DNA of 64,000 bases from assembly GCA_034086685.1 (NCBI GenBank), contig JAXDZY010000020.1, positions 1 to 64,000 on the forward strand, written 5' to 3'. Source of the stretch: TWA4 sp034086685 (GTDB lineage: Bacteria > Bacillota > Clostridia > Lachnospirales > Lachnospiraceae). The translations under genes and the position numbers were made by a program. The notes below the pieces were generated by a model that saw only the letters and a list, made by a program, of their open reading frames with translations, was not told the DNA's origin and made no database searches. Below are positions 27,217 through 36,222 of the stretch, one piece after another. Positions within the stretch are counted from its first letter, which is position 1. Each line of letters begins with the position of its first letter.

Positions 27217-27449
27217 CTGTTTCTCCTCTATTAATATGTTTACTCATCATATTTCTGATACTTATTTTATAATATCAAATGCATTAACACAAGCTAAATT
27301 GTTCTGAAATGCGCAGAAAAACCGCCGAAAATTAAGCTTCTTTTTTGACAAATCTGGACTTTTTTCATCAATTTTCATATAATGAAACCCTCATTATCTG
27401 CCGCTATTTCATCATAATCACAATACAGAAAAATATTTATTATACAAAA

Positions 27450-27549
27450 GAGAAAAGACCAGTACGGGGAAGTACTGGCCTTTTCAGGAGAAGGTATTTC
27501 ATTTTATGGGGGTGTAGCAAAAATATATGATGTATTGGGGGATTTACGA
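27450..27549 (-). ncRNA. candidate C-rich small RNA
   Basis: The predicted transcript is about 100 nt, reading right to left, in the 522-bp gap between the GH13 and ftsH genes. A TATAAT box lies at 27555–27560 (minus strand), with TTAACA 19 bp upstream. A terminator hairpin (27453–27486) ends it. The body has two CCCCC runs (27537–27541 and 27508–27512), a small hairpin whose loop reads CTCCTG, and the terminator loop TTCCCC. Exposed C-rich loops are typical of Firmicute small RNAs that pair with ribosome binding sites. No ORF with a ribosome binding site lies inside. No experimental evidence is available. Confidence 0.42.
27453..27486 (-). terminator. rho-independent terminator with a C-rich loop
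   Basis: On the minus strand CCAGTAC pairs with GTACTGG around the loop TTCCCC, with AAAAGG…TCTTTTCTCTTTT flanks. No protein gene ends here, so it probably ends the candidate small RNA. Confidence 0.75.
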
Positions 27550-27561
27550 TACTTATTATAT

Positions 27562-27579
27562 CCTTATTTCAAAAATAAG
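27562..27579. promoter_or_regulatory. inverted repeat upstream of the -10 box of the candidate small RNA
   Basis: CTTATTT and AAATAAG form a 7-bp inverted repeat with a 3-nt centre, between the TTAACA and TATAAT boxes. It may be an operator; the binding protein is unknown. Confidence 0.35.
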
Positions 27580-27647
27580 TGTTAACAAATCCTCCTCTTT
27601 TTTTAATCAAATTCTATGCATCGTGAATAATGAAAAAAACAGATTTC

Positions 27648-27689
27648 AAAAAACCGCGGAAAAAAATGCTCTATTTTCCCGCGGTTTTT
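27648..27689 (-). terminator. rho-independent terminator of the ftsH operon
   Basis: AAAAACCGCGG pairs with CCGCGGTTTTT around an AT-rich loop. It lies about 50 bp after the ftsH stop. Confidence 0.85.
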
Positions 27690-27738
27690 GTTCTTTTTTG
27701 CACGGACGTTTATCTTTGTCACAAAGACATCTGCCGTT

Positions 27739-29547
27739 TTATGCTCTGTTTTCAAAAAGTGCTTCGAATTCTTCTCTTGTGATTTTTTCCTTTTCCATCA
27801 GAAGCTGTGCACTCTGTTCCAGAACATCTCTGTTCTCTTCCAGTATGCTGTGTGCCTTTTCATAACAGGAATCCACGATCTTTTTGACTTCTTCGTCGAT
27901 TCTGCTGGCAACGCTTTCGCTGTAGCTTCTTGTATGAGCCAGATCCCGCCCGATGAAAACCTCATCATCATCCGTGTCGTAATTGATCATACCCAGTGAC
28001 TCGGACATGCCGTATCTGGTAACCATGCTGCGGGCTGTGGAAGTTGCCTGTTTGATATCCTGAGATGCACCTGTTGTCACATCCCCAAAAATCATCTCTT
28101 CCGCAATGCGGCCCCCCAGGCTGACCATAATATCCTGAAGCATCCTGCTTCTGGTCTCAAACATCTCATCCGCTCCCGGCTGAGGCATGGTATAACCCGC
28201 TGCACCCATACCGGTGGGAATGATGGAAACCGTATGAACCGGTCCCACATCCGGAAGCACATGGAACAGAATCGCATGACCTGATTCATGATAAGCCGTG
28301 ATTTTCTTTTCCTTCTCGGAAATCAGCCGGCTCTTCTTCTCCGCACCGATGCCTACCTTAATAAATGACTGATCAATATCTTCCCTTGTAATATAGGCAC
28401 GATTATCTTTTGCAGCACGGATAGCTGCTTCATTCATCAGATTCTCCAGATCCGCACCCGCAAATCCGGAGGTGGTAAGTGCCACCCGGTGAAGATCCAC
28501 ATCATCCGCCAGAGGCTTCTTTCTGGAATGAACCTTCAGAATCTCCTCACGTCCTCTCACATCCGGTCTGCCCACGCCAACCTTACGGTCAAACCGGCCG
28601 GGCCGCAAAATAGCAGGATCAAGAATATCCACACGATTGGTGGCTGCAAGCACAATAATGCCTTCATTCACGCCAAAGCCATCCATTTCCACCAGAAGCT
28701 GGTTCAGGGTCTGCTCACGTTCATCATGGCCTCCACCCATGCCTGCTCCTCTTTTTCTTGCCACTGCATCAATTTCATCGATAAATACGATACAGGGAGC
28801 ATTGTTTTTTGCCTCATGAAACAGGTCTCTGACCCGTGACGCACCCACACCTACAAACATCTCCACAAAATCAGAGCCGGAAATGCTGAAAAAAGGAACC
28901 CCCGCTTCACCTGCCACCGCTTTGGCCAGCAGAGTTTTACCGGTACCGGGCGGCCCTACAAGAAGCACACCTTTGGGGATTCTGGCTCCCAGATTAATAT
29001 ATTTCTGAGGTGCTTTCAGAAAATCCACCAGTTCCTCCAGATCTTCCTTTTCTTCATGCAGACCTGCCACATCCCTGAATGTGACCCGGTTCTTCCCGTC
29101 ATCCCGGCGCGCACGGCTCTTTCCGAAATTCATCATCTTGTTGCCGCTTCCGCCCTGCATGGCCTGATTGTTCATCATAATGAACATCATGCCGATCAGA
29201 ACGATTCCGCATAAGATCGGCAGCACAATGGAAAAGAAATAATTCTCCCGCTGAACCTTGTCAATATCAACAGGAACATCAGCTTCTTTTAATTTATCCA
29301 GTTCCTCATTGACATCGGCCACATTCAGTGTATAACCTGTTCCATCTGCCGTCTGGAACGTGATACGTCCCGTAGGAGTCTCCGCATTGGGAATTACACG
29401 GGCGCTGGCAATCTTTCCTCCTGCTGCCAGCTTTTCATATTGACTGTAGGTACATGATTCTCCGTAAAACATGTTGGAGCTGGTATAAATCAGCACAAGT
29501 ACCAGCATCAGCAGCAGAGGGAGAAAATAATTTACTCGTTTCTTCAA
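27739..29547 (-). CDS. ftsH: ATP-dependent zinc metalloprotease FtsH
   Basis: A 602-residue membrane protease. Two membrane segments (about 7–23 and 105–127) flank a small external domain. The AAA+ domain has Walker A VGPPGTGKTLL, FIDEIDAVARKRG and the second-region-of-homology RPGRFDRKV. The zinc protease domain has HESGHA. It degrades misfolded membrane and short-lived regulatory proteins. The start is a TTG at 29547, with AGGAGG 11 nt upstream. It is last in the order spoIIE–tilS–hpt–ftsH, which is conserved in Firmicutes. Confidence 0.96.
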   Translation of the reverse strand: MKKRVNYFLPLLLMLVLVLIYTSSNMFYGESCTYSQYEKLAAGGKIASARVIPNAETPTGRITFQTADGTGYTLNVADVNEELDKLKEADVPVDIDKVQRENYFFSIVLPILCGIVLIGMMFIMMNNQAMQGGSGNKMMNFGKSRARRDDGKNRVTFRDVAGLHEEKEDLEELVDFLKAPQKYINLGARIPKGVLLVGPPGTGKTLLAKAVAGEAGVPFFSISGSDFVEMFVGVGASRVRDLFHEAKNNAPCIVFIDEIDAVARKRGAGMGGGHDEREQTLNQLLVEMDGFGVNEGIIVLAATNRVDILDPAILRPGRFDRKVGVGRPDVRGREEILKVHSRKKPLADDVDLHRVALTTSGFAGADLENLMNEAAIRAAKDNRAYITREDIDQSFIKVGIGAEKKSRLISEKEKKITAYHESGHAILFHVLPDVGPVHTVSIIPTGMGAAGYTMPQPGADEMFETRSRMLQDIMVSLGGRIAEEMIFGDVTTGASQDIKQATSTARSMVTRYGMSESLGMINYDTDDDEVFIGRDLAHTRSYSESVASRIDEEVKKIVDSCYEKAHSILEENRDVLEQSAQLLMEKEKITREEFEALFENRA

Positions 29548-29570
29548 TTAAAAATAAACCTCCTGGAATA

Positions 29571-30101
29571 TCAATCTTCGTCGAATTCGACTACACCAAT
29601 GTAAGGGAGATTCCTGTATTTCTGATCATAATCCAGACCATATCCCACAACAAATTCATCAGGAATCTGGAAAGCCGTATAATCAACATTGACAGCTTTC
29701 ACACGTCTGGAAGGTTTATCAAGTAAAGTACAGATGCGGATACTTGCCGGCTCCCTGTTCTCAAGCAGTTTGCAGAGATGACTCAGAGTACGGCCCGAAT
29801 CGATAATATCCTCAACAATCAGAACATCCTTCCCTTTCAAAGGTTCATCCAGATCTTTAATGATCTTGATAATACCACTGGACTCTGTGCCTGCACCATA
29901 GCTGGATACGGACATGAAATCAAAAGATACCGGAACGGTAATCCTTTTGGCCAGTTCGCACATAAAGCATACGCCGCCTTTTAAAATACAGATCATATGC
30001 ACTGTCCTGCCCTGATAATCTTCACTGATTTTAGCGCCAATTTCACTGATTTTACGATCTACTTCTTCTTCTGTAAGCAGAACCCGGATTCTTTCGCTCA
30101 T
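29571..30101 (-). CDS. hpt: hypoxanthine phosphoribosyltransferase
   Basis: The 176-residue purine-salvage enzyme converts hypoxanthine or guanine plus PRPP to IMP or GMP. It shows the PRPP-binding motif VLIVEDIIDSGRTL, the flexible-loop segment SVSSYGAGTESSG and the base-binding IPDEFVVGYGLDY. Length is normal. The start overlaps the tilS stop by 4 nt. In B. subtilis the equivalent pair is also adjacent, and ftsH follows as here. The ribosome binding site (GGAGAG) lies within tilS. Confidence 0.96.
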   Translation of the reverse strand: MSERIRVLLTEEEVDRKISEIGAKISEDYQGRTVHMICILKGGVCFMCELAKRITVPVSFDFMSVSSYGAGTESSGIIKIIKDLDEPLKGKDVLIVEDIIDSGRTLSHLCKLLENREPASIRICTLLDKPSRRVKAVNVDYTAFQIPDEFVVGYGLDYDQKYRNLPYIGVVEFDED

Positions 30102-31633
30102 GATAATCTCTCCTCTTTTAAGTATATCAATTCTAAAACACTGTGAGTATCCCTGTTCACCTTATATGCTGCTGAAATCCGTCCGTCAGAAAGCCACAGC
30201 ACATGACTGCCTTCCGTCAGTAAAAGCACGGAATCTCTTCTGTCAGCCGGAATCTTCTGATCAATCATATAGGATTTCACTGTCTTTTTACCGCCTCCGT
30301 CCAGAAGAAAATAATCACCTGTCCGGCGTGTCCGCAGGGAAAGTCCATTTTTAATTGTATCATAATCAAACCATTTCGTATAGCCGTTTTCCGGGATTTT
30401 TTCACCATTATACGAAAAAATCCTGAAACGGATGCCCTCTGACAGCTCCGGATTATGATTCTCCACAATTCTTCCGTCTGACAGAATAAAAGGATTCATC
30501 CCTTCTTGGGAACAATAATTATTTATTGTATCCCGGTCTGTCAAATCCCCACCCTCCAAAGAGGTCTCTCCCGTTTTTTCATGACCGGGCCGGCAGAAAA
30601 CAAGCCGGTCATATTCTTTCCTGACATGAATTCCTCCCGGCAGCTCCAGTCTGCGCGAGGTCTGCCCCTGCCGCAGTTTTTCAATCATTTCCAGATGGAC
30701 ATGTCCCACATCTTTCAGTTCTGCATTTCCCATGATTTTCCGACAGATCTGAATAAAGATCTCACGGCGCACAATCGGGCGGCAGTCCTTAAGAAGTGCC
30801 GCAGGAATTTCAAATATCTTCCGCTGTGCATCGTAATTTCCATGCATTTTCAGCCACTGTCCGGCCAATTCTTCCACCAGCTCCTGAGCCTGGGCAATAT
30901 AGCCCGCCGCCTGTACCACATGAGCCGATGCCTGCCCGTTAATCTCATTTTCCACCAGCGGAATCACATGATGTCTCATCCTGTTGCGTGTATAATCATC
31001 CTCCAGATTTGTCTCATCCGTGCGCCACACAATATCTCTTTCTTTAAGCCAGCCTTCAATTTCCTGACGACCCGTTTCCAGAAACGGCCTGATAACAGAA
31101 AAATCCCCCATCTTTCGCCGGGGGGCCATTCCTCCAAGACCTTTCAGACTGCTTCCCCGGAAAAGGTGATGAAGAATCGTTTCACAGTTGTCATCCCGGT
31201 GGTGTGCCACCGCAATAACCTGTGCACCGGTTTCCCCGGCCACATGGGCAAAGCATTCATATCTTGCCTGCCGCGCCGCCTCTTCCTGGGAAATCTGCTG
31301 TAACTTTACGATACCGGGCACATCCACCCGGCACACATGTACAGGAATCTCATAAGCACTGCAGAGCTCCCGTACAAATTCCACATCCCTGTCAGCAGAT
31401 TTCCCACGGATCCCGTGATGTACAGTCACGGCTTCCATGTGGATTCCCAGCAGCTTTTCCAGCCTTTTCAGGATCAGCATCAGGCAAACAGAATCTGCTC
31501 CCCCGGAAACAGCAGCAAGAACCCTGTTCCCCGAAGCCAGAAGTTTCTCCTGTCTGATAAACCACAATACCTGCTGCTCCAGAGCACTCAGCTTCATTTT
31601 ATCATTCTTATATTCCATACAATTGCCACTCAT
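30098..31633 (-). CDS. tilS: tRNA(Ile)-lysidine synthase
   Basis: A 511-residue enzyme that modifies the wobble cytidine of tRNA-Ile(CAU). The PP-loop ATPase motif is AAVSGGADSVCLM (about residue 40), followed by VAHHRDDNCETILHHLFRG and a TilS C-terminal domain. An ATG at 31633 or one at 31618 is possible; GAGTGG precedes the second at 7 nt, and neither site is strong. It sits 27 bp after spoIIE and overlaps hpt by 4 nt. Confidence 0.93.
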   Translation of the reverse strand: MSGNCMEYKNDKMKLSALEQQVLWFIRQEKLLASGNRVLAAVSGGADSVCLMLILKRLEKLLGIHMEAVTVHHGIRGKSADRDVEFVRELCSAYEIPVHVCRVDVPGIVKLQQISQEEAARQARYECFAHVAGETGAQVIAVAHHRDDNCETILHHLFRGSSLKGLGGMAPRRKMGDFSVIRPFLETGRQEIEGWLKERDIVWRTDETNLEDDYTRNRMRHHVIPLVENEINGQASAHVVQAAGYIAQAQELVEELAGQWLKMHGNYDAQRKIFEIPAALLKDCRPIVRREIFIQICRKIMGNAELKDVGHVHLEMIEKLRQGQTSRRLELPGGIHVRKEYDRLVFCRPGHEKTGETSLEGGDLTDRDTINNYCSQEGMNPFILSDGRIVENHNPELSEGIRFRIFSYNGEKIPENGYTKWFDYDTIKNGLSLRTRRTGDYFLLDGGGKKTVKSYMIDQKIPADRRDSVLLLTEGSHVLWLSDGRISAAYKVNRDTHSVLELIYLKEERLS

Positions 31634-31660
31634 CTTATTACGTAATACATAACAATAATA

Positions 31661-33331
31661 CTATTTTCTCCATATACCTGCAACCAGAATTGTCATGTCA
31701 TCCCGTATGGTTTCATCCAGCATGAGAAGCTGATTCATCAGCCATTCGGCCATTTCCTCCGCATTGCGGATGGTGCACCCTGAAATCAGTTCCTTCAATA
31801 TCTCATCGGAAGCAATTCCGGCTTTTTCCGATACCCCGTCTGTCATCATGATCAGCATATCTCCCGACCGAAGCTGCTCTGAAGGTACCATACTCCGGTC
31901 CAGAGCTTCCCATGGAATCATACCCAGCGGCACTGCCTGTCCGTGTATTGCGGACACACTTTCTCCCCGTTTCAAATAACCGGCCGAAGCACCCATTTTT
32001 GCAAACTGGCAGATTCCGCTGTACAGATCCAGAACACAGATATCGAGAGTGGTCGGCGTCTGTCTGCTGCGCTGGTTCAGGAGAATATGATTGATCATAC
32101 TGACTGCTGCCGTAACGGAAAATCCGTTTTCCAGCAGCTGTTCCAGAAGATCCACTGCCATTTCACTCTCCAGCCCGGCTTTTTTTCCGGTTCCCATGCC
32201 ATCAGACAGACACAAAAGCATGCGGTCTTCCCCAAGCATCCTGGCAGAAAAAGAATCTCCTGAACAATCCTCTCCTTCCCTGTTTTTTCTGGAAAGACCA
32301 TACAGTACTTTAAAATGCTGCCGTTCAATAAAATGCACCTGTCCGGATCGTTCACTGATCACAGACCGGCAGTCATATGCCGGACAGAATTTTTTCCCGG
32401 ACTCCGTATGGATCAGCCCTGCTGCTTCCTGAGCAGACAGATGTCCTCCTTTCCTGCAGGACAGTACGGCAAATATCTCCTGTCTACCTGTCGTGTTTTC
32501 CATGATAAGAAGCTGACTGCAGACCAGACGGCGGCACCTGAGATTTCTGCATATTTTTTCTCTGTAATCCTCTGTCACATCCTTCCACATCTCAATCTGA
32601 TTCTGCTGTTCCCGAATAATCTGCCCGGCCTGCATAAACTGCAGACGGATAGCCTGTCTGCTTTCCAGAAAACGCTGCTTCCATTCAGCAGCACTTAGAT
32701 CATCAATTTCATCAAACTGCATTAAAATGCTCTGATCATCAAAACTGTTGGCCAGCATGGTAAAACTGTCCGCCAGACGTCTCCATTTCTGTGTCACAGC
32801 GCTTTCCTCAGGAAAAATATCTTCCTGCTTTCTGCCGGACTTCCTTTTTTGTCCATGAGACATACCTGTGTCATGACCTTTTGGACCTCTCCGGATTTTT
32901 TTCTCAGGACACACAATCAGAAAAACTGCCATAGACACCAGCAACGATTCAAACATGTCTGCCGGAAAAGGCACATCAAACAGCAGATAGAGAACCGCCG
33001 TACCGGAAAGAAATGCCATGCAGGCCGCTCCCTTTCCCAGCTGCCTGAAAAAAGCGCAGCATCCTCCTCCGGCCATAAGCCCGATTACCTGCAGCAGTTC
33101 TCCTCCCATGATATACCAAAGCAGCAGGCCCCCCATACCTCCGGCCACAAACCCGCCCATATACCCCCCATAAAAACCTCCCGCCAGAATTCCGATACAG
33201 ATCAGCGTTTCAATCCAGCTGTAAAATGCTTCCCGATTCCCCAGAAACAACATAAGTGTCACTGCCGCCGCTGCTGCCAGAACCGTTTTAACCCATTCCC
33301 ACTTACGCACAAAAAGTCCCCCTTCTGCCAT
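31661..33331 (-). CDS. spoIIE: stage II sporulation protein E-like PP2C phosphatase
   Basis: About 556 residues from the ATG at 33331, or 549 from a GTG at 33310 that has the better site (AAGGGGG). The membrane part (about 10–140) has four or five segments, fewer than the ten of Bacillus SpoIIE. A middle region precedes the SpoIIE/PP2C phosphatase domain, with LCLSDGMGTGKKA, LIMMTDGVSEKAG and DDMTILV. It dephosphorylates the anti-anti-sigma factor SpoIIAA and activates sigma-F in the forespore. The frame extends to 33391, but that start lies inside a terminator hairpin, so a downstream start is preferred. The neighbours tilS, hpt and ftsH fit. Confidence 0.88.
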   Translation of the reverse strand: MAEGGLFVRKWEWVKTVLAAAAAVTLMLFLGNREAFYSWIETLICIGILAGGFYGGYMGGFVAGGMGGLLLWYIMGGELLQVIGLMAGGGCCAFFRQLGKGAACMAFLSGTAVLYLLFDVPFPADMFESLLVSMAVFLIVCPEKKIRRGPKGHDTGMSHGQKRKSGRKQEDIFPEESAVTQKWRRLADSFTMLANSFDDQSILMQFDEIDDLSAAEWKQRFLESRQAIRLQFMQAGQIIREQQNQIEMWKDVTEDYREKICRNLRCRRLVCSQLLIMENTTGRQEIFAVLSCRKGGHLSAQEAAGLIHTESGKKFCPAYDCRSVISERSGQVHFIERQHFKVLYGLSRKNREGEDCSGDSFSARMLGEDRMLLCLSDGMGTGKKAGLESEMAVDLLEQLLENGFSVTAAVSMINHILLNQRSRQTPTTLDICVLDLYSGICQFAKMGASAGYLKRGESVSAIHGQAVPLGMIPWEALDRSMVPSEQLRSGDMLIMMTDGVSEKAGIASDEILKELISGCTIRNAEEMAEWLMNQLLMLDETIRDDMTILVAGIWRK

Positions 33332-33352
33332 GGATTTCCTGTTATTCCCATT

Positions 33353-33388
33353 AAAAAAACGTGAGAGAACACTTAGCATTCTCTCACG
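33353..33388 (-). terminator. rho-independent terminator directly before spoIIE
   Basis: On the minus strand CGTGAGAGAA pairs perfectly with TTCTCTCACG (10 bp, 9-nt loop) and seven T follow. It would end pcp transcription. It ends only about 22 bp before the spoIIE ATG at 33331. Confidence 0.85.
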
Positions 33389-33390
33389 CA

Positions 33391-33396
33391 ATTATA
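33391..33396 (-). promoter_or_regulatory. TATAAT -10 box directly upstream of the spoIIE terminator hairpin
   Basis: TATAAT on the minus strand lies so that a start site 7 nt downstream would fall inside the 5' arm of the terminator stem. No convincing -35 box is seen at the normal distance, so another factor or an activator may help. Confidence 0.35.
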
Positions 33397-33438
33397 CATG
33401 CGCCCGCAGGTGAAATGTGTAGAAGCAAGGGGACAGCC

Positions 33439-34065
33439 TCACATTTCTCCAGATAACACCGGACATACAACAGCCTCAATTGCATACTCCAGCCCCTCTG
33501 CAATCATTTCCAGAGGCATAAACGGAGTCCCTGCAGGCTTATCCACTGCCTGCCCGGCCGCAAACGGCACATGAATAAAACCTGCGCGGATGCCCGGATA
33601 TCCGGCTGATACAAAATGAAGCACACGATACATTACACAGTTGCACACATAGGTCCCCGCCGTATAGGAAATATGGCACGGAATACCATGACCACGCACA
33701 TTTTTCACGATTGCTTTAACCGGAATAGTAGCAAAATAAGCAGCCGGTCCGTCCGGCTGAAGCGGTTCATCCACAGGCTGCTCTCCGTCATTGTCCGCAA
33801 TCCGGGCATCCGCCAGATTGATCGCCACCTGCTCAACCGTAATACAGGAACGCCCGCCGGCCTGTCCCACACTGATGACCACATCCGGCTGATGTTCCCG
33901 AATACCTGCTTCCACCGCGGATCCGCTTTTTGAAAAAACAACAGGTATCTGCATTTTAATGATTTTTGCACCTGCAATCGTATCCGGCAAAAGTTTTACC
34001 GCTTCCCAGGCAGGATTTACTTTCTCACCGCCGAAGGGTTCAAAACCTGTTATTAACACTTTCAT
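33439..34065 (-). CDS. pcp: pyroglutamyl-peptidase I
   Basis: A 208-residue cysteine peptidase that removes N-terminal pyroglutamate. It starts MKVLITGFEPFGGEKVNPAWE. VEQVAINLADARI includes part of the active-site region, and the catalytic Cys lies in ISYTAGTYVCNCVMYRVLH. Glu and His partners are in their usual places. The ATG at 34065 has AGGAGG 8 nt upstream; an ATG at 34071 would be only 2 nt from it. It is a single gene between spoVT and spoIIE on the same strand. Its terminator is the hairpin at 33353–33388. Confidence 0.94.
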   Translation of the reverse strand: MKVLITGFEPFGGEKVNPAWEAVKLLPDTIAGAKIIKMQIPVVFSKSGSAVEAGIREHQPDVVISVGQAGGRSCITVEQVAINLADARIADNDGEQPVDEPLQPDGPAAYFATIPVKAIVKNVRGHGIPCHISYTAGTYVCNCVMYRVLHFVSAGYPGIRAGFIHVPFAAGQAVDKPAGTPFMPLEMIAEGLEYAIEAVVCPVLSGEM

Positions 34066-34168
34066 GATCATCTCCTCCTGTAACTATTACTATACCACTT
34101 TTTTCTTCTGAAACAAAAACAAAAAAACAGCAGAGGATCCCGTCATCATATCCTCTGCCGTTGATACA

Positions 34169-34720
34169 TCAGCTTTCCATCTGTTTACCCAAAAATCCGG
34201 CTGCTGCCGCTGCCAGTTTCTGTTCGGCTTCTCCCATCTTTTTTCTGGAATCCCGGCTCATCAGGCTTACTGCTCCGATGGCATCGCCCTCACAGATGAT
34301 GGGATATACCACCATACTGGTATACTCACCTGGTTCACCGGCAGCAATCGACACATTTTTCTGTCCTCCCCCGGAGCCCGGCAGAATCACTGTACGGTTG
34401 GATATAACTGATTCCATCTGTTTACTGATCTGTTTACCCTGAATCTCTTTTTTAGCGCCCCCCGCAGCAGCGATAATCTGATCACGGTCCATAATACACA
34501 CCATATGTCCCGTAGCCTGCGCCAGAGCATCGGCATATTTTCGCGCAAAAGTTCCGAGATCCTCCATGGGAGAATATTTTTTCAGGACAATCCCCCCTTC
34601 TGCATCTGTATAAATTTCCAGCGGCGTACCCTCCCGAAGACGGAGAGTACGCCGTATTTCTTTCGGAATCACAATTCGTCCCAGATCATCTATACGCCGT
34701 ACAATTCCCGTAGCTTTCAT
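34169..34720 (-). CDS. spoVT: stage V sporulation protein T
   Basis: A 183-residue transcription factor. The N-terminal AbrB-type swapped-hairpin DNA-binding domain (1–50) has ATGIVRRIDDLGRIVIPKEIRRTLR. The C-terminal GAF-like domain (about 55–180) has GHMVCIMDRDQIIAA. SpoVT modulates late forespore (sigma-G) genes and spore germination properties. The ribosome binding site is GGAGG at 8 nt. Its upstream region is a sigma-G-like promoter that has been duplicated, with an ATPase cassette between the copies. Confidence 0.95.
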   Translation of the reverse strand: MKATGIVRRIDDLGRIVIPKEIRRTLRLREGTPLEIYTDAEGGIVLKKYSPMEDLGTFARKYADALAQATGHMVCIMDRDQIIAAAGGAKKEIQGKQISKQMESVISNRTVILPGSGGGQKNVSIAAGEPGEYTSMVVYPIICEGDAIGAVSLMSRDSRKKMGEAEQKLAAAAAGFLGKQMES

Positions 34721-34745
34721 AATAAAAATCCTCCATTTACTGTAC

Positions 34746-34826
34746 CTTTTGACTTAACTTTCCGTTTCTGGAAATAGTATCTGTAAATGGGAGAATTTTA
34801 TTCACTTATTACGCAGGAATAGATCA
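34746..34826. repeat. 81-bp direct repeat, copy 1 (beside spoVT)
   Basis: 79 of 81 bases match the copy at 36440–36520; the differences are at 34811 (c/a) and 34821 (g/a). The two copies are 1694 bp apart and in the same orientation, flanking the ATPase gene. Beyond the repeats the flanks differ. Each copy contains the sigma-G-like promoter. Confidence 0.95.
34775..34804 (-). promoter_or_regulatory. sigma-G-like promoter of spoVT (copy 1)
   Basis: On the minus strand TGAATA (34804–34799) and GATACTA (34781–34775) are spaced by 17 bp. This fits the known forespore sigma-G pattern (TGNATA near -35, CATNNTA-like near -10). spoVT is a known sigma-G gene in Bacillus. The site lies about 55 bp before the spoVT start. 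Confidence 0.6.
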
Positions 34827-34852
34827 ACTGACCATTTGCGGTTGTCTTCTTC

Positions 34853-36211
34853 CTAAAGCATCATTACCATATAGGGCGGAATACACACAATGTCATCTTT
34901 TACCATCAGATTTCTCGGATGAATAATATAACTTTCTCCGATTCTGTTCTTATATTTTTCTTTAAATCTTACCAGTGATGTTGTTGTATATTTTACTCCC
35001 GACTTTACCTCGATCGGATAAATTTTATATTTCAATTTGCTGTTATTTGAAAGTACAAAATCTATTTCTATATCATTTCTGTGTTTCTCATCATTATAAT
35101 GCGTATAAAAATACAATTTATGCCCATTTGCCGTCAGCATTTGAGCAATGATGTTTTCATACAGCATCCCTTCATTCATCGAAAGTTTTCCTGATAAAAT
35201 CTGTTTATATACTTCATCTTTCAGTAGTTCATTCTCATCAAATGCGTGGCTCACCAGCAATCCGGTGTCCCCCATATAGCATTTCACATATGTTCTTACT
35301 TCATTTATAGACAATCCTACGTTAGGATCGCTGCACATAAAACATTCATTCGTTATCATGGAATCTGCCAGCCAGAAGAAGGTCTCCTCATATTGTTCCG
35401 CATAAGAACCCTCCTGAATTTTCTTAAAGACAACCCTTTTTTCATGCTGCGAAAGCAGACCTGGTATCTGATCAAATATAGCCAGCACTTTACTCCTGTA
35501 TTGGGCATTTATTTTCATGATATCTTCCCTGTACAGTTTCAGAATATCTCTTTTTTCGCTGTCGGCCAAGGAAAAATCCTTATGATGTTCTACAAAAAGA
35601 ATGACCGGTTTCGGCATTCCCCCAACCAACATATATTGTTTAAACAGAAGCATTGCTTTATTATGCAGCCCTCTGTCCATAGGAATTTTTTTATTGAAGC
35701 AATTCCTGATGCAATCTAAAAGCACATCTTCCCCCAGTGCCCATGCAAATTCTTCAAAATCCAACGGATGCATGTTCAAATGACGTTCTTCTGAAGGAAT
35801 TACAATATCTTTTACATTTTCTTTAATTGAAATCAAAGACCCTGTTTCGATATAATCATATCTTCCATCTGCTACCAGATACTTAATTGCCGCCCTTGCC
35901 TGCGGGTACATCTGTACTTCATCAAAAATAATAACGGCATCCCTTTTCTTCAATTTTTTTCCGAAATGAGCCTGCAGCATCATAAAGAATGTATCAAGGT
36001 CATTCAGGTAGCTTTCAAAATACTGTTCAACATCCTTATCTTTTTTTGCAAAGTCAATCAGGATGTAATTATCATACTCATTTCTGGCGAATTCTTCACA
36101 AATCGTTGACTTTCCGATGCGTCTTGCTCCTTCAATTAAGATTGCTTTACTGCCTCTTGATTCTAATTTCCAATCAAGGAGTTTAGAATATATCTTTCTT
36201 TTTAATATCAT
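34853..36211 (-). CDS. AAA ATPase with DUF4143 / nuclease-like C-terminus
   Basis: The 452-residue protein has an AAA_14-type ATPase with Walker A LIEGARRIGKSTICEE (about residue 25) and Walker B AVIIFDEVQMYP. The C-terminal DUF4143 region (about 210–440) carries a restriction-endonuclease-like signature, EIDFVL followed by IYPIEVKSG. The family is large in gut bacteria and its function is unproven. The ATG at 36211 follows GGAG at 6 nt; an in-frame TTG at 36223 is the alternative. It is AT-richer than its neighbours and lies between two copies of an 81-bp repeat, so it is probably horizontally acquired. Confidence 0.85.
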   Translation of the reverse strand: MILKRKIYSKLLDWKLESRGSKAILIEGARRIGKSTICEEFARNEYDNYILIDFAKKDKDVEQYFESYLNDLDTFFMMLQAHFGKKLKKRDAVIIFDEVQMYPQARAAIKYLVADGRYDYIETGSLISIKENVKDIVIPSEERHLNMHPLDFEEFAWALGEDVLLDCIRNCFNKKIPMDRGLHNKAMLLFKQYMLVGGMPKPVILFVEHHKDFSLADSEKRDILKLYREDIMKINAQYRSKVLAIFDQIPGLLSQHEKRVVFKKIQEGSYAEQYEETFFWLADSMITNECFMCSDPNVGLSINEVRTYVKCYMGDTGLLVSHAFDENELLKDEVYKQILSGKLSMNEGMLYENIIAQMLTANGHKLYFYTHYNDEKHRNDIEIDFVLSNNSKLKYKIYPIEVKSGVKYTTTSLVRFKEKYKNRIGESYIIHPRNLMVKDDIVCIPPYMVMML

Positions 36212-36222
36212 AGTTTTCTCCA

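Noticed and set aside
27581..27600. Possible Rex-type operator (TTGTTAAC) and a short leader peptide behind AGGAGG near the small RNA
   Set aside because: Only one half-site is present, and the 10-codon frame starting at TTG is too short to support.
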